The notes below the pieces were generated by a model, which was not told the origin of the DNA, did no database searches, and worked only from the letters and a program-made list of their open reading frames with translations. This document shows, in pieces, positions 1-6,640 of a stretch of 27,015 nt of DNA. The stretch's first letter is position 1, and the number at the start of each line of letters is the position of its first letter. A program made the translations under genes and the position numbers. The stretch comes from DASTCC01 sp035711465 (GTDB lineage Bacteria > Acidobacteriota > Vicinamibacteria > Vicinamibacterales > SCN-69-37), in assembly GCA_035711465.1 (NCBI GenBank), contig DASTCC010000598.1, forward strand, positions 1 through 27,015. Reading direction: 5' to 3'.

Positions 1-1670
1 CGATCGATCGACGAGGAGAACAAACGATTGACGGCCGCGGCGTCGCGGTAGCGGGCGTCCTGCAGCGACGCGCTCACCGTGTAGAGATTCTCCGCGGCAA
101 AGCCGGGATCCATCTGGCGCAGGACGATGAACTGCCGCAGCAGGAGCCCCGCGGCGACGAGCACGACGACGCCGAGCGCGACTTCGACGACGACGAGCGC
201 GCGTCGCACCGCGTGACGGCCGCTGCCGGCGATCGATCGCGACCCGCCTTCCGTGAGCGCGGTCGAGACGTCGATGCGGCTCGTCTGCCAAGCCGGTGCG
301 AGGCCGAAGAGCACGCTGGTGATCCCGGCGAGCGCGAAGCTGGCCGCCACGGTGCGCAGATCGAGGCCGGCACGATCCCATTCCGAGAACGTCGTGCCGC
401 CGATCGATCGGAGACCCTCGAGACCGACCATCGCGACGAGCACGCCGCAGGCGCCGCCGGCCGCCGCCAGCACCAGGCTCTCGATCATGAGCTGACGGAT
501 CACCGCCGTCCGGCCGCCGCCGAGCGCCATCCGCGTCGCGATCTCCTTCACCCGCGTGCCGCTGCGCGCCATCAGCAGGGCGGTGATGTTGACGCAGGCG
601 ATGAGCAGCACCGCGCCGACGGCCCAGCCGAGCATCAGGATTGGCTGGCGCGCGTCGTCGACCAGCGTCGCGTGAAGACCCTGGAGCACGAGCGATCGCG
701 TCACGCCCTCGGCCGGCGGCCGGAGCATCGTGAACGGCGTCGTCCCGAGCGAGGCCAGCTCGGCGTTGGCGGCCTCGAGGGTCACGCCATCGCGCAGCCG
801 TGCGATGGCCATGTAGTTCAGCCCCTGGCCGGCGCCGCGCTGCGGCGTCCAGACGTCGGCCTCGGCGAGGCCCGTGAACTCGCGCGGCATGATGCCGACG
901 ACGGTGAAGGGCTCGCCGCGCAGGAGAATCGTCTGACCGATCGCGTCCGCGTTGCCGGCGAAGACGCGCTGCCAGAAGGCGTGCGACAGGATCGCCACGG
1001 CGCCGCCGCCTGGCTGGGCCTCTTCGCGCAGGAACTCCCGGCCCCGCGCCGGCGGGACGCCGAGCACGCGGAAGTACCCGGCGCCGACGGCCTGATTCCG
1101 CACGAACGACGGCGTGCCGCCGGCGACGAAGTTGACGCCCTGCACGCCTCGAGAGGAGATCGCGATGTCGATGAGCCGTGCGCGCTCGTGCGCCGCGTTC
1201 CACATCGCGCCGTCGACGCTCGGGCCGGTATATTCGCCCGTCGGCGTGACGCGCTTGTAGCTCAGGACCGCGAGCCTTTCCGGATCCGGCAACGGCAGCG
1301 GCCGGAGCAGCACCGCGTCCGCCAGGCTGAACACCGCGCTCGCCGCGCCGATCGCGATCGCGAGGGTGAGCACGATCGTGGCGCTGAACCCGGGCGCCTG
1401 GCGGAAGCGGCGAACGGCGTAGCGCAGGTCGCGGGCGAACACGTCGAGGATCGGCAGCCGGTTCATGTCGTCGACGCCCTCGCGATGCGCGCGCGGGTTG
1501 CCGAAGCGCAGGCGCGCCTCGCGGCGAGCCGCCTCGGGCGACATGCCGCGATCGAGGTACTGCTGCACGGCGAGATCGACGTGTGCCCGCATCTCCTCGG
1601 CGCGATCGCGATCCCGCCGCCGGCGTTCGAGGTAGCGTCTCAGGCTCATCAGCTCGCTCCAGCGCTCCAT
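1..1670 (-). CDS. ADOP-family ABC transporter permease (MacB/FtsX type), C-terminus cut by window edge
   Basis: Inner-membrane permease of the ADOP group, resembling the membrane part of MacB-type exporters; its substrate is unknown. About 556 residues are visible. The N-terminus carries the Arg/Glu-rich permease prefix (RYLERRRR, then EEMRAHVDLAVQQYLDRGMSPEAARREARLRFGNP split around residues 12-58). A first membrane helix (about residues 85-110) leads into the periplasmic MacB core domain, with LLRPLPLPDPERL just after the helix. Further helices (about 315-345 and 400-440) include the family signature IATRMALGGGRTAVIRQ. A second half begins near residue 475 (RRALVVVEVALGVVVLVAAGLLLR). The reading frame is open to base 1 with no disruption. 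The first ATG (1670) has a poor ribosome site. The ATG at 1649 (MSLRRYLERR) has GGAG seven bases upstream and may be the true start. No PadR gene adjoins it, unlike the second ADOP locus here. Family assignment is firm; transport function is inferred. Confidence 0.93.
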   Translation of the reverse strand, partial: MERWSELMSLRRYLERRRRDRDRAEEMRAHVDLAVQQYLDRGMSPEAARREARLRFGNPRAHREGVDDMNRLPILDVFARDLRYAVRRFRQAPGFSATIVLTLAIAIGAASAVFSLADAVLLRPLPLPDPERLAVLSYKRVTPTGEYTGPSVDGAMWNAAHERARLIDIAISSRGVQGVNFVAGGTPSFVRNQAVGAGYFRVLGVPPARGREFLREEAQPGGGAVAILSHAFWQRVFAGNADAIGQTILLRGEPFTVVGIMPREFTGLAEADVWTPQRGAGQGLNYMAIARLRDGVTLEAANAELASLGTTPFTMLRPPAEGVTRSLVLQGLHATLVDDARQPILMLGWAVGAVLLIACVNITALLMARSGTRVKEIATRMALGGGRTAVIRQLMIESLVLAAAGGACGVLVAMVGLEGLRSIGGTTFSEWDRAGLDLRTVAASFALAGITSVLFGLAPAWQTSRIDVSTALTEGGSRSIAGSGRHAVRRALVVVEVALGVVVLVAAGLLLRQFIVLRQMDPGFAAENLYTVSASLQDARYRDAAAVNRLFSSSID

Positions 1671-1738
1671 ATGAAGTTCTAGGCGAGTTGGACGAGGGAA
1701 GTCACGGAAAGGTTTGGCAGGTGGGCTAGATTGGGACG

Positions 1739-1951
1739 GTGGGAGTCCTGGTGGCCGTTTTCGCGCTGATGATCGGCGGCGCGTGCTGCGCCGTCTACGG
1801 CGCCCGGGTCCGCCACGACCAGTCCCTGAAAACCTACCGGCCGCGCGATCCGTTTCGTTCAGAGCAGGAGCGGGAAGGCAAGCTCTGGATCGCCGGCGGC
1901 GCCGGCCTGTTCGCGATCGCGGTTGCGCTGTGGTGGATCACGCGTGGGTAG
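1739..1951 (+). CDS. small two-helix membrane protein, unknown
   Basis: A 70-residue protein starting at GTG. It has two hydrophobic segments (about residues 2-22, VLVAVFALMIGGACCAVYGA, and 49-67, LWIAGGAGLFAIAVALWW) separated by a charged loop (HDQSLKTYRPRDPFRSEQER), so it should be a hairpin inner-membrane protein. It is divergent from the ADOP permease and lies 35 bases before the convergent end of the PH-like gene. The ribosome site is weak (GGGAC just before the start). An ATG eleven codons in (1769) would destroy the first helix, so I kept the GTG. I do not recognise a named family. The clear hydrophobic pattern, unlike that of random high-GC frames, is the main reason for calling it real. 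Confidence 0.6.
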   Translation: MGVLVAVFALMIGGACCAVYGARVRHDQSLKTYRPRDPFRSEQEREGKLWIAGGAGLFAIAVALWWITRG

Positions 1952-1986
1952 TGACCCGGACTCCCGCCGCGCTTGGAGCGGCGCGG

Positions 1987-2424
1987 TCAGACGGCCCGCA
2001 CTTGCCGTCGGAGGACATCAGCCAGCTTGTCCGGCTCGTCCGAACCGATCCGGAAGCGATGCCCATCTTCGAGCCGGATCTCCACTCCGCTCAGTCCCGA
2101 GACCCTCCACAGCCACCCGGACGGCGTCAATCGAATTCCCCAGCCGTAGTACCACGGTGTTCGGACCGTCCGAACATCACGGATTCGCTCAAGAGGAATG
2201 TGCCGACGAATGACGCCCGGCCCGAAGGAGACCTGGAGCGAATGGTCTCGAACCGTGACCGTGAGAGTAGAGAACTGGACGAGCAGACCTGCTACGAGCA
2301 GCGCCACCGAGATCCCAGCCGGATGCAGCGTTCGGAAGCTCCACCAGACTGTTCCCGCCGCCGCGACCGCCAGCACCACGGCTGCTACCCGGCCGACCTG
2401 GGTCCGTCGATAGATGGCTTCCAC
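1987..2424 (-). CDS. membrane protein with bacterial PH-like (YdbS/DUF304-type) domain
   Basis: About 145 residues from the GTG chosen here. Two membrane segments come first (VGRVAAVVLAVAAAGTVWW and ISVALLVAGLLVQFSTL). A beta-rich soluble domain follows: VTVRDHSLQVSFGPGVIRR, IPLERIRDVRTVRT, WYYGWGIRLTPSGWLWRVSG and VEIRLEDGHRFRIGSDEPDKLADVLR. That order, a helical hairpin then a strand-rich domain with a G-W-G-I-R turn and a V-x-I-x-L-x-D-G-x-x-F-x-I-G-S-D strand pair, is what small bacterial PH-domain membrane proteins show. The frame stays open upstream to an ATG at 2559, but those residues are Arg-rich and featureless. The GTG at 2424 has GGAGG five bases upstream, so I prefer it. Role unknown; probably a cytoplasm-facing membrane-associated protein. 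Confidence 0.75.
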   Translation of the reverse strand: MEAIYRRTQVGRVAAVVLAVAAAGTVWWSFRTLHPAGISVALLVAGLLVQFSTLTVTVRDHSLQVSFGPGVIRRHIPLERIRDVRTVRTPWYYGWGIRLTPSGWLWRVSGLSGVEIRLEDGHRFRIGSDEPDKLADVLRRQVRAV

Positions 2425-2652
2425 GGCATCCTCCAGCTGTTTCGATCCTGTCCCCTCGACTCCCCGCTTCAGCCATCGGGCCACGCCGATGCCGCGATGG
2501 CGAGCGTGCTCGGCTTCAACCGCCCGCCGTGATCGCCCGGTTTGATCATGATGCCACACCAGCCGCCGGCGCTCGGAGCTTGACGGGCTGAGATGCGCGT
2601 TCGACCGCGGCCGCCGTCGCGCTCGGCCAGATCGCCATCGCCCGCCGCTGGC

Positions 2653-4038
2653 TCAACTCCTGAACGACGCCACGACCTTCTGGATCAGCGTCGTCGCAAA
2701 CGGCGTGCCGTCGGGCGACCGGCGGTTGTCGTTGCCCTGCCTGGCGACGATGAGGTCGAGGCTGGGAATCGTGTAGCTGTGATTCAGATTGTGGCCGCGT
2801 GACATGAAGAGGTCGGGCGGCACTCCGGCTTCGCCGTCGTGGGTCCAGAACGTGTAGCCGTAGTTGGAAGGCGTCTCGCCGTTGTCGCGGACGAAGCGCC
2901 GGGTCGCGAGCCGCATCCAGGCGGCCGGCACGAGCTGTCGCGTGCCCCAGCGGCCCTCGCGCAGCCAGAGATACGCGAGCCGCGCGAAGTCGCGAGCGCA
3001 GCACCGGAAGGTGCTCCCGACGATCGAGTTGTAGCCGAGCGGGCTGGCGCTCTGGTCGGCGCCGTAGGCATCGCATCCTGCGCTGCCGCCGCGGCCCCAG
3101 CCAGGATCGTCGCTGAAGTTCAGCTCGCGGCCGTCGTTGTAGGGCATGTCCCGGTACTGGTTGTCGCGCAGCGCGCGAGGCAGACCCATCGGGCCGAGAA
3201 CGCGATCGTAGACGTATGGCCCGACTTCCTGCCCGCTGCGCAGGCGCATCGCCAGCGCGACGAGCTCGAGGCCGTAGTTGCTGTAGTTGAAGCTCGTGCC
3301 CGGATCGAAGCGCAGCGTGCGCTGCCCGACGATGCCCTCGAACTCCCACCAGCCGAAGCAGTACTCGTACATCTGGAACGGCCCGCGATAGCCGGGCGTG
3401 AGCGCACGCGCCGCCGGCGCGAGCCACGGCTCGCGCGTCTGATGGCCCGACGTCATCGACAGCGCATGCTTCACCAGGATGCGCGTCTTCCGCTCGTCGG
3501 TCAGCGGCTGCTGCCAGATCTGCGGCACGAGCGACGTCGCCGCCGAGGTGCCGACGAGCGGCGTGTCGAGCGTGACGTCGCGATGCTCGTCGAGAAAGAC
3601 GCCGACGGCCGTCCCGAAGACCGACTTGGTCGAGGACTTGACGTCGTTGCACGTACGCGCGGTCCACGGCTGCGGCCCCTGCGCGCCGGTGACGTAGCTC
3701 TCGGCGATGACGTAGCCGCGATGGATGACGACGATCGCGCCGCCATGGCTGGTCGTGAGCGGGCTGTCGTCGTGATAGCGAATCGCCTCGCGCAGCCGGT
3801 CGGGATCGACGCCGAGCGTACGCGCGTCCCCGCGCCGCCAGCCGCCCTCGCTTTCGGGCGGCGGCACGTAGTCGCGGTCCTGGAGCGCGGTGAGTCGATC
3901 GACCCGGCCGGTGCGGCCGAGCTCCGAGCCGGTCAGCACAGTCCCGGCCGCGAGCCCGGCGATGCCGGCGCCAATCGTGCCGATGGCCTGCCGCCTCGAG
4001 ATCGTGCCGCGCCGGCCGCTCGATGTGTTCATACTCAT
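2653..4038 (-). CDS. Tat-exported serine hydrolase, beta-lactamase (class C / PBP) fold
   Basis: 461 residues, predicted to be exported folded to the periplasm. The N-terminus has a twin-arginine signal (ISRRQAIG, R15-R16, then a hydrophobic stretch GTIGAGIAGLAAGTVL). The catalytic signatures of the class-C beta-lactamase/D-Ala-D-Ala carboxypeptidase fold are present: S135-x-x-K138 (DVKSSTKSVFG), the downstream ALSMTSGH block and the Y252-S-N254 triad residue (FNYSNYGLEL). The third KTG-like motif is not canonical; a SRGHNLNHSY segment near the end occupies that place. Substrate cannot be told from sequence; esterases, peptidases and lactamases all share this fold. It is head to head with the glycosylase gene, with only six bases between start codons. 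A perfect minus-strand TTGACA (4085-4080) lies inside the glycosylase reading frame, but I see no convincing -10 for it. Confidence 0.92.
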   Translation of the reverse strand: MSMNTSSGRRGTISRRQAIGTIGAGIAGLAAGTVLTGSELGRTGRVDRLTALQDRDYVPPPESEGGWRRGDARTLGVDPDRLREAIRYHDDSPLTTSHGGAIVVIHRGYVIAESYVTGAQGPQPWTARTCNDVKSSTKSVFGTAVGVFLDEHRDVTLDTPLVGTSAATSLVPQIWQQPLTDERKTRILVKHALSMTSGHQTREPWLAPAARALTPGYRGPFQMYEYCFGWWEFEGIVGQRTLRFDPGTSFNYSNYGLELVALAMRLRSGQEVGPYVYDRVLGPMGLPRALRDNQYRDMPYNDGRELNFSDDPGWGRGGSAGCDAYGADQSASPLGYNSIVGSTFRCCARDFARLAYLWLREGRWGTRQLVPAAWMRLATRRFVRDNGETPSNYGYTFWTHDGEAGVPPDLFMSRGHNLNHSYTIPSLDLIVARQGNDNRRSPDGTPFATTLIQKVVASFRS

Positions 4039-4044
4039 CCGACG

Positions 4045-5331
4045 ATGCCCCGCACTACGCTCCCGGAGGCCGGCGCCGCTGTCAAGCGATCATTGGGCCC
4101 GCCATCGCTCTCGGCGGCCGAGGCGCGCCGGCTGGCGATCTCGGCGCTCGGTCTTGCCGCGCCGAGGCCGGCGCGCGCCGGCCTCGCGCACGTGCGCGCG
4201 ACGGCGCGGCGCCTCGGCGCGATTCAGATCGACTCGGTGAACGTGCTCGCGCGCGCGCACTACCTGCCGACGTTCTCCCGGTATGGCGCGTATCCGGCGC
4301 CGGCGCTCGACGATCTCGCCTATCGGCGCCGTGAGCTGTTCGAGTACTGGGGCCATGCGGCGTGCTTCCTGCCGATCGAGCTGTTTCCGCTGTTCCGCTG
4401 GCGCATGGAAGGGCAGGTCCGCCGCTGGTCGGGCATGTCGCGATCCCGTCGCGCCTTCCTCGAGGACGTGTACCGCGAGGTGCGCGATCGCGGGCCGCTT
4501 GCCGCCGGTGAGCTGAGCGCCGGCGGCAAGAGCACCGGGCCGTGGTGGGGCTGGTCCGAGGGCAAGCTCGCAGTCGAGATCCTGCTGAGCCAGGGACGGC
4601 TCGCCGTCTCCGGCCGCCGCAATTTCGAGCGCGTCTACGACCTGGCCGATCGCGTGATTCCGCGCGCCATCTTCGACGCGCCCGCCGTCGACGACCGCGA
4701 GGCCAGGAAGACGCTCTTCGTGACTGCGGTCCGCGCCATGGGCGTCGGCACGGCCGCCGACATCGTCCGCTACTTCCACGTGGACGCGTGGTGGGATCGG
4801 CAGTTGCTCAAAGGCCGGATGCCGCCGCCGAACCACCAGGCGCTCATCGACGAGCTCGTCGAAGAGAACCGGCTGACGCCGATGCAGGTCGAGGGCTGGA
4901 AGCGAACCGCCTACGTCGTCCCCGGCGCGCGGATCCCGCGCACGATCGACGCGCGCGCGATCGTCTCGCCGTTCGATCCGATTCTGTGGGAACGCAAGTG
5001 GACGAACGCCGTGTTCGGATTTGCCTATCAGATCGAGATCTACGTCCCGGCGCCGAAGCGCGTGCACGGCTACTACGTATTGCCGTTTCTCGACGGCGAC
5101 CGCTTCGCGGCGCGCGTCGATCTCAAGGCCGATCGCAAGGCCTCGTCACTCATCGTCCAGGCCGCCTTTCTCGAACACGGTCATCACTCCGCCGAGATCG
5201 CGCGGGCGCTCGGCGAAGAACTGCGCCTGATGGCGCGCTGGCTCGGACTGGAACGGTTCACGGTCGGTCGGAAAGGGAACCTGGCGCCGCGGCTGCGAGC
5301 CGAGCTCGCGGCGCGCCGATCTCCACGCTAA
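4045..5331 (+). CDS. ycaQ: YcaQ-type winged-helix DNA glycosylase
   Basis: 428 residues. Matches the YcaQ/AlkX (HTH_42, COG3214) family, whose E. coli member is a DNA glycosylase that unhooks interstrand crosslinks. The family hallmark is present as Q61-I-D63 in AIQIDSVNVLARAHYLPTFSR, the QxD catalytic motif, followed by LFEYWGHAACFLPIE (about 98-112). Further blocks typical of the family are STGPWWGWSEGKLAVEILLS, LAVSGRRNFERVYDLADRV and the C-terminal IVSPFDPILWERKW with YVPAPKRVHGYYVLPFL. It should act in the cytoplasm on alkylated or crosslinked DNA. The first ATG leaves only six bases to the divergent hydrolase. A TTG at 4093 (LGPPSLSAAEARRL) is an alternative that would leave room for a promoter. 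Its stop overlaps the stop of the convergent DUF1080 gene by four bases. Confidence 0.93.
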   Translation: MPRTTLPEAGAAVKRSLGPPSLSAAEARRLAISALGLAAPRPARAGLAHVRATARRLGAIQIDSVNVLARAHYLPTFSRYGAYPAPALDDLAYRRRELFEYWGHAACFLPIELFPLFRWRMEGQVRRWSGMSRSRRAFLEDVYREVRDRGPLAAGELSAGGKSTGPWWGWSEGKLAVEILLSQGRLAVSGRRNFERVYDLADRVIPRAIFDAPAVDDREARKTLFVTAVRAMGVGTAADIVRYFHVDAWWDRQLLKGRMPPPNHQALIDELVEENRLTPMQVEGWKRTAYVVPGARIPRTIDARAIVSPFDPILWERKWTNAVFGFAYQIEIYVPAPKRVHGYYVLPFLDGDRFAARVDLKADRKASSLIVQAAFLEHGHHSAEIARALGEELRLMARWLGLERFTVGRKGNLAPRLRAELAARRSPR

Positions 5332-6005
5332 CGGATCTCACGAATCCTGATCCGTCTGAACTCGACGACGGATCCGTGGCCGAGAAAGCCGATGTGCCCC
5401 GACGTTCGCGCGAGACCGGGATGCTTCGCCAGCACCGCGGGCTCTCGCACCGTCTCGAGATCGGCGTCGACGATGATCGCGCCGTTGAGCGTCACGCGGA
5501 TCCGCCGGCCATCGGCGACGATCTCCTCGCTGTTCCATTCGCCGGCAGGTTTCAGGAATCCCGTGCGTGCCGGAATCACGTCGTAGATCGATCCGTGATG
5601 CTGCTCGGGCCGAATCTTGCCCCGGTAACGCTCGTGGCCGTCGTCGAGGATCTGGATCTCCATGCCGACGTACGCGGGATCGCCGTCGAGCGGCGCGCGG
5701 ATGCCGACGCCGTTGTTGCCGCCGGGCTCGGTCCGGAACTCGAAGCGAAGGGCGAAGTTCGCATACTCGCGAATCGTGAACAGGTTGCCGCCGCCGTCCG
5801 CGGGGCAGGCCAGGGCGCCGTCGCGGACGACGTAGCCAGGGCCGACGCCGCCGACCAATCGCCAGCCGGCGAGCGACCGGCCATCGAAGAGCGACACGAA
5901 GCCGGTCTCGTCGGACGGCTGCGCCGCTGAATCCCAGGCCGCGGCAGCCGCGGCTGCGGGCAGGCAGAAGGCGAGCGTCATCGCCAGTCTCATGGCCGCC
6001 GCCAT
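5328..6005 (-). CDS. secreted DUF1080 / 3-keto-disaccharide hydrolase domain protein
   Basis: 225 residues with an Ala-rich signal peptide (MRLAMTLAFCLPAAAAAAA, cleavage near residue 23-28). The mature part begins with the DUF1080 hallmark FVSLFDGRSLAGWRL (37-51). It then shows RDGALACPADGGGNLFTIREY split over 61-81, FALRFEFRTEPGGNNGVGIR (84-103), MEIQILDDGH (115-124), HHGSIYDVIPAR (136-147) and WNSEEIVADGRRIRVTLNG (157-175). This is the concanavalin-like fold of 3-keto-disaccharide hydrolases and many secreted proteins of Acidobacteriota, Planctomycetota and Verrucomicrobiota. A sugar-processing role in the periplasm or outside the cell is the family expectation; the exact substrate is unknown. 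The ATG at 6005 has GAGG four bases upstream. A second in-frame ATG four codons later is possible. Confidence 0.92.
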   Translation of the reverse strand: MAAAMRLAMTLAFCLPAAAAAAAWDSAAQPSDETGFVSLFDGRSLAGWRLVGGVGPGYVVRDGALACPADGGGNLFTIREYANFALRFEFRTEPGGNNGVGIRAPLDGDPAYVGMEIQILDDGHERYRGKIRPEQHHGSIYDVIPARTGFLKPAGEWNSEEIVADGRRIRVTLNGAIIVDADLETVREPAVLAKHPGLARTSGHIGFLGHGSVVEFRRIRIREIR

Positions 6006-6067
6006 TCTGCCTCGCGGCGCGCGTTTGGCTCAATCCGGCGCGGACGTCGCCGGCCGCGGGAACGGCC

Positions 6068-6094
6068 TCGACAGCCGCCCGTTGGCGGTATACT
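6068..6094 (+). promoter_or_regulatory. sigma70-like promoter reading into a structured leader
   Basis: TCGACA at 6068-6073 (5 of 6 to TTGACA) and TATACT at 6089-6094 (5 of 6 to TATAAT), separated by 15 bases, shorter than the ideal 17. Transcription would begin near 6101 and run into the hairpin series, about 268 bases before the next start codon. The call rests on motif match only. Confidence 0.45.
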
Positions 6095-6100
6095 GAGGAC

Positions 6101-6200
6101 GCAATTCGGTGTTTCTTGGGTGCGGTGGAGCCTTTCCGCCGCAGGGCAAGTTGGGATGGTCGGGCCGCCATCCTCCTGGTCGAGACGACCAGCAGGACCA
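6101..6200 (+). ncRNA. candidate structured RNA or 5' leader with three tandem hairpins
   Basis: The 363-base gap between the DUF1080 gene and the 82-residue gene contains three adjacent strong hairpins. The first has arms 6121-6128 and 6136-6143 (TGCGGTGG with CCGCCGCA, one G-U pair, 7-base loop). The second has arms 6154-6159 and 6168-6173 (GGATGG with CCATCC). The third has arms 6176-6182 and 6186-6192 (CTGGTCG with CGACCAG, 3-base loop), extendable by TCCT/AGGA at 6171-6174 and 6194-6197. That extension competes with the second hairpin, so alternative folds are possible. No T-tract follows, so a simple terminator is unlikely. No coherent protein frame is seen here. Bases 6200-6368 contain a weaker GCCGCG/CGCGGC pairing and nothing else recognisable. 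Confidence 0.4.
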
Positions 6201-6368
6201 CCCTGTGCCTGGCCATTCATGTTGCTGTTTCAGATGTCACAAGCCGCGGTCGTCACGATCACGCGGCGTATCCCAAGCTGCCGGTGATCGAGGATCACGC
6301 GCCGAGCGCCGTCCCCGGCGCTCGTCGACGCGGACGCCCGCGCCGTCATCCCTCCTCTGGGTTCGATC

Positions 6369-6617
6369 ATGACCAACCTCACGCTCAAGCCGATCATGTG
6401 GCGTCGCATCGGTGCCGAGGCAGACGCCAGGACGCCGTTCGCGTACGACGTCGTCGGGCTGCCGACGAATGAGACCGCCAAGATCTACGAGGACGAGACC
6501 AAAGGGTGGTACGTCCTCCGGACGCACGGCGGCCAGGGATTCGAGCGGCTCGAGTGGTTCACGACCGCGGATGACGCGCTGACGGCGCTCGAGCTTCAGG
6601 TCGCCTCCGCGCGGTAG
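6369..6617 (+). CDS. small hypothetical protein, 82 residues
   Basis: A compact, soluble-looking protein with normal amino-acid variety: VVGLPTNETAKIYEDETKGW, YVLRTHGGQGFERLEWFTTA, then DDALTALELQVASAR. The alternation suggests a small strand-rich domain with a C-terminal helix. I do not recognise a family. No good ribosome site precedes the ATG at 6369, and the next ATG (6396) is no better, which would fit control by the unusual upstream RNA structure or a leader that unfolds. It converges on the glucan synthase gene, whose stop lies 24 bases beyond. Its codon use matches the surrounding genes. Confidence 0.65.
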   Translation: MTNLTLKPIMWRRIGAEADARTPFAYDVVGLPTNETAKIYEDETKGWYVLRTHGGQGFERLEWFTTADDALTALELQVASAR

Positions 6618-6640
6618 AAGGCATCTACAACGACGACCCG

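Noticed and set aside
1340..1372. Dense GATCGCGATC-like palindromes
   Set aside because: Such strings recur all over the window inside coding sequence and follow from Asp/Arg/Ile codon choice; no ordered spacing was seen.
213..1682. 489-residue plus-strand open frame opposite the left-edge permease
   Set aside because: Arg/Asp/His-rich with no domain pattern; it is antisense to a clear ADOP gene on the minus strand.
2546..3667. 373-residue minus-strand frame inside the Tat serine hydrolase
   Set aside because: Arg/Ala-rich alternative frame of the hydrolase, which has signal and catalytic motifs in its own frame.
2839..4044. Upstream extension of the glycosylase frame by about 400 residues
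   Set aside because: The extension is antisense to the serine hydrolase and has no family similarity; the glycosylase homology begins after the ATG at 4045.
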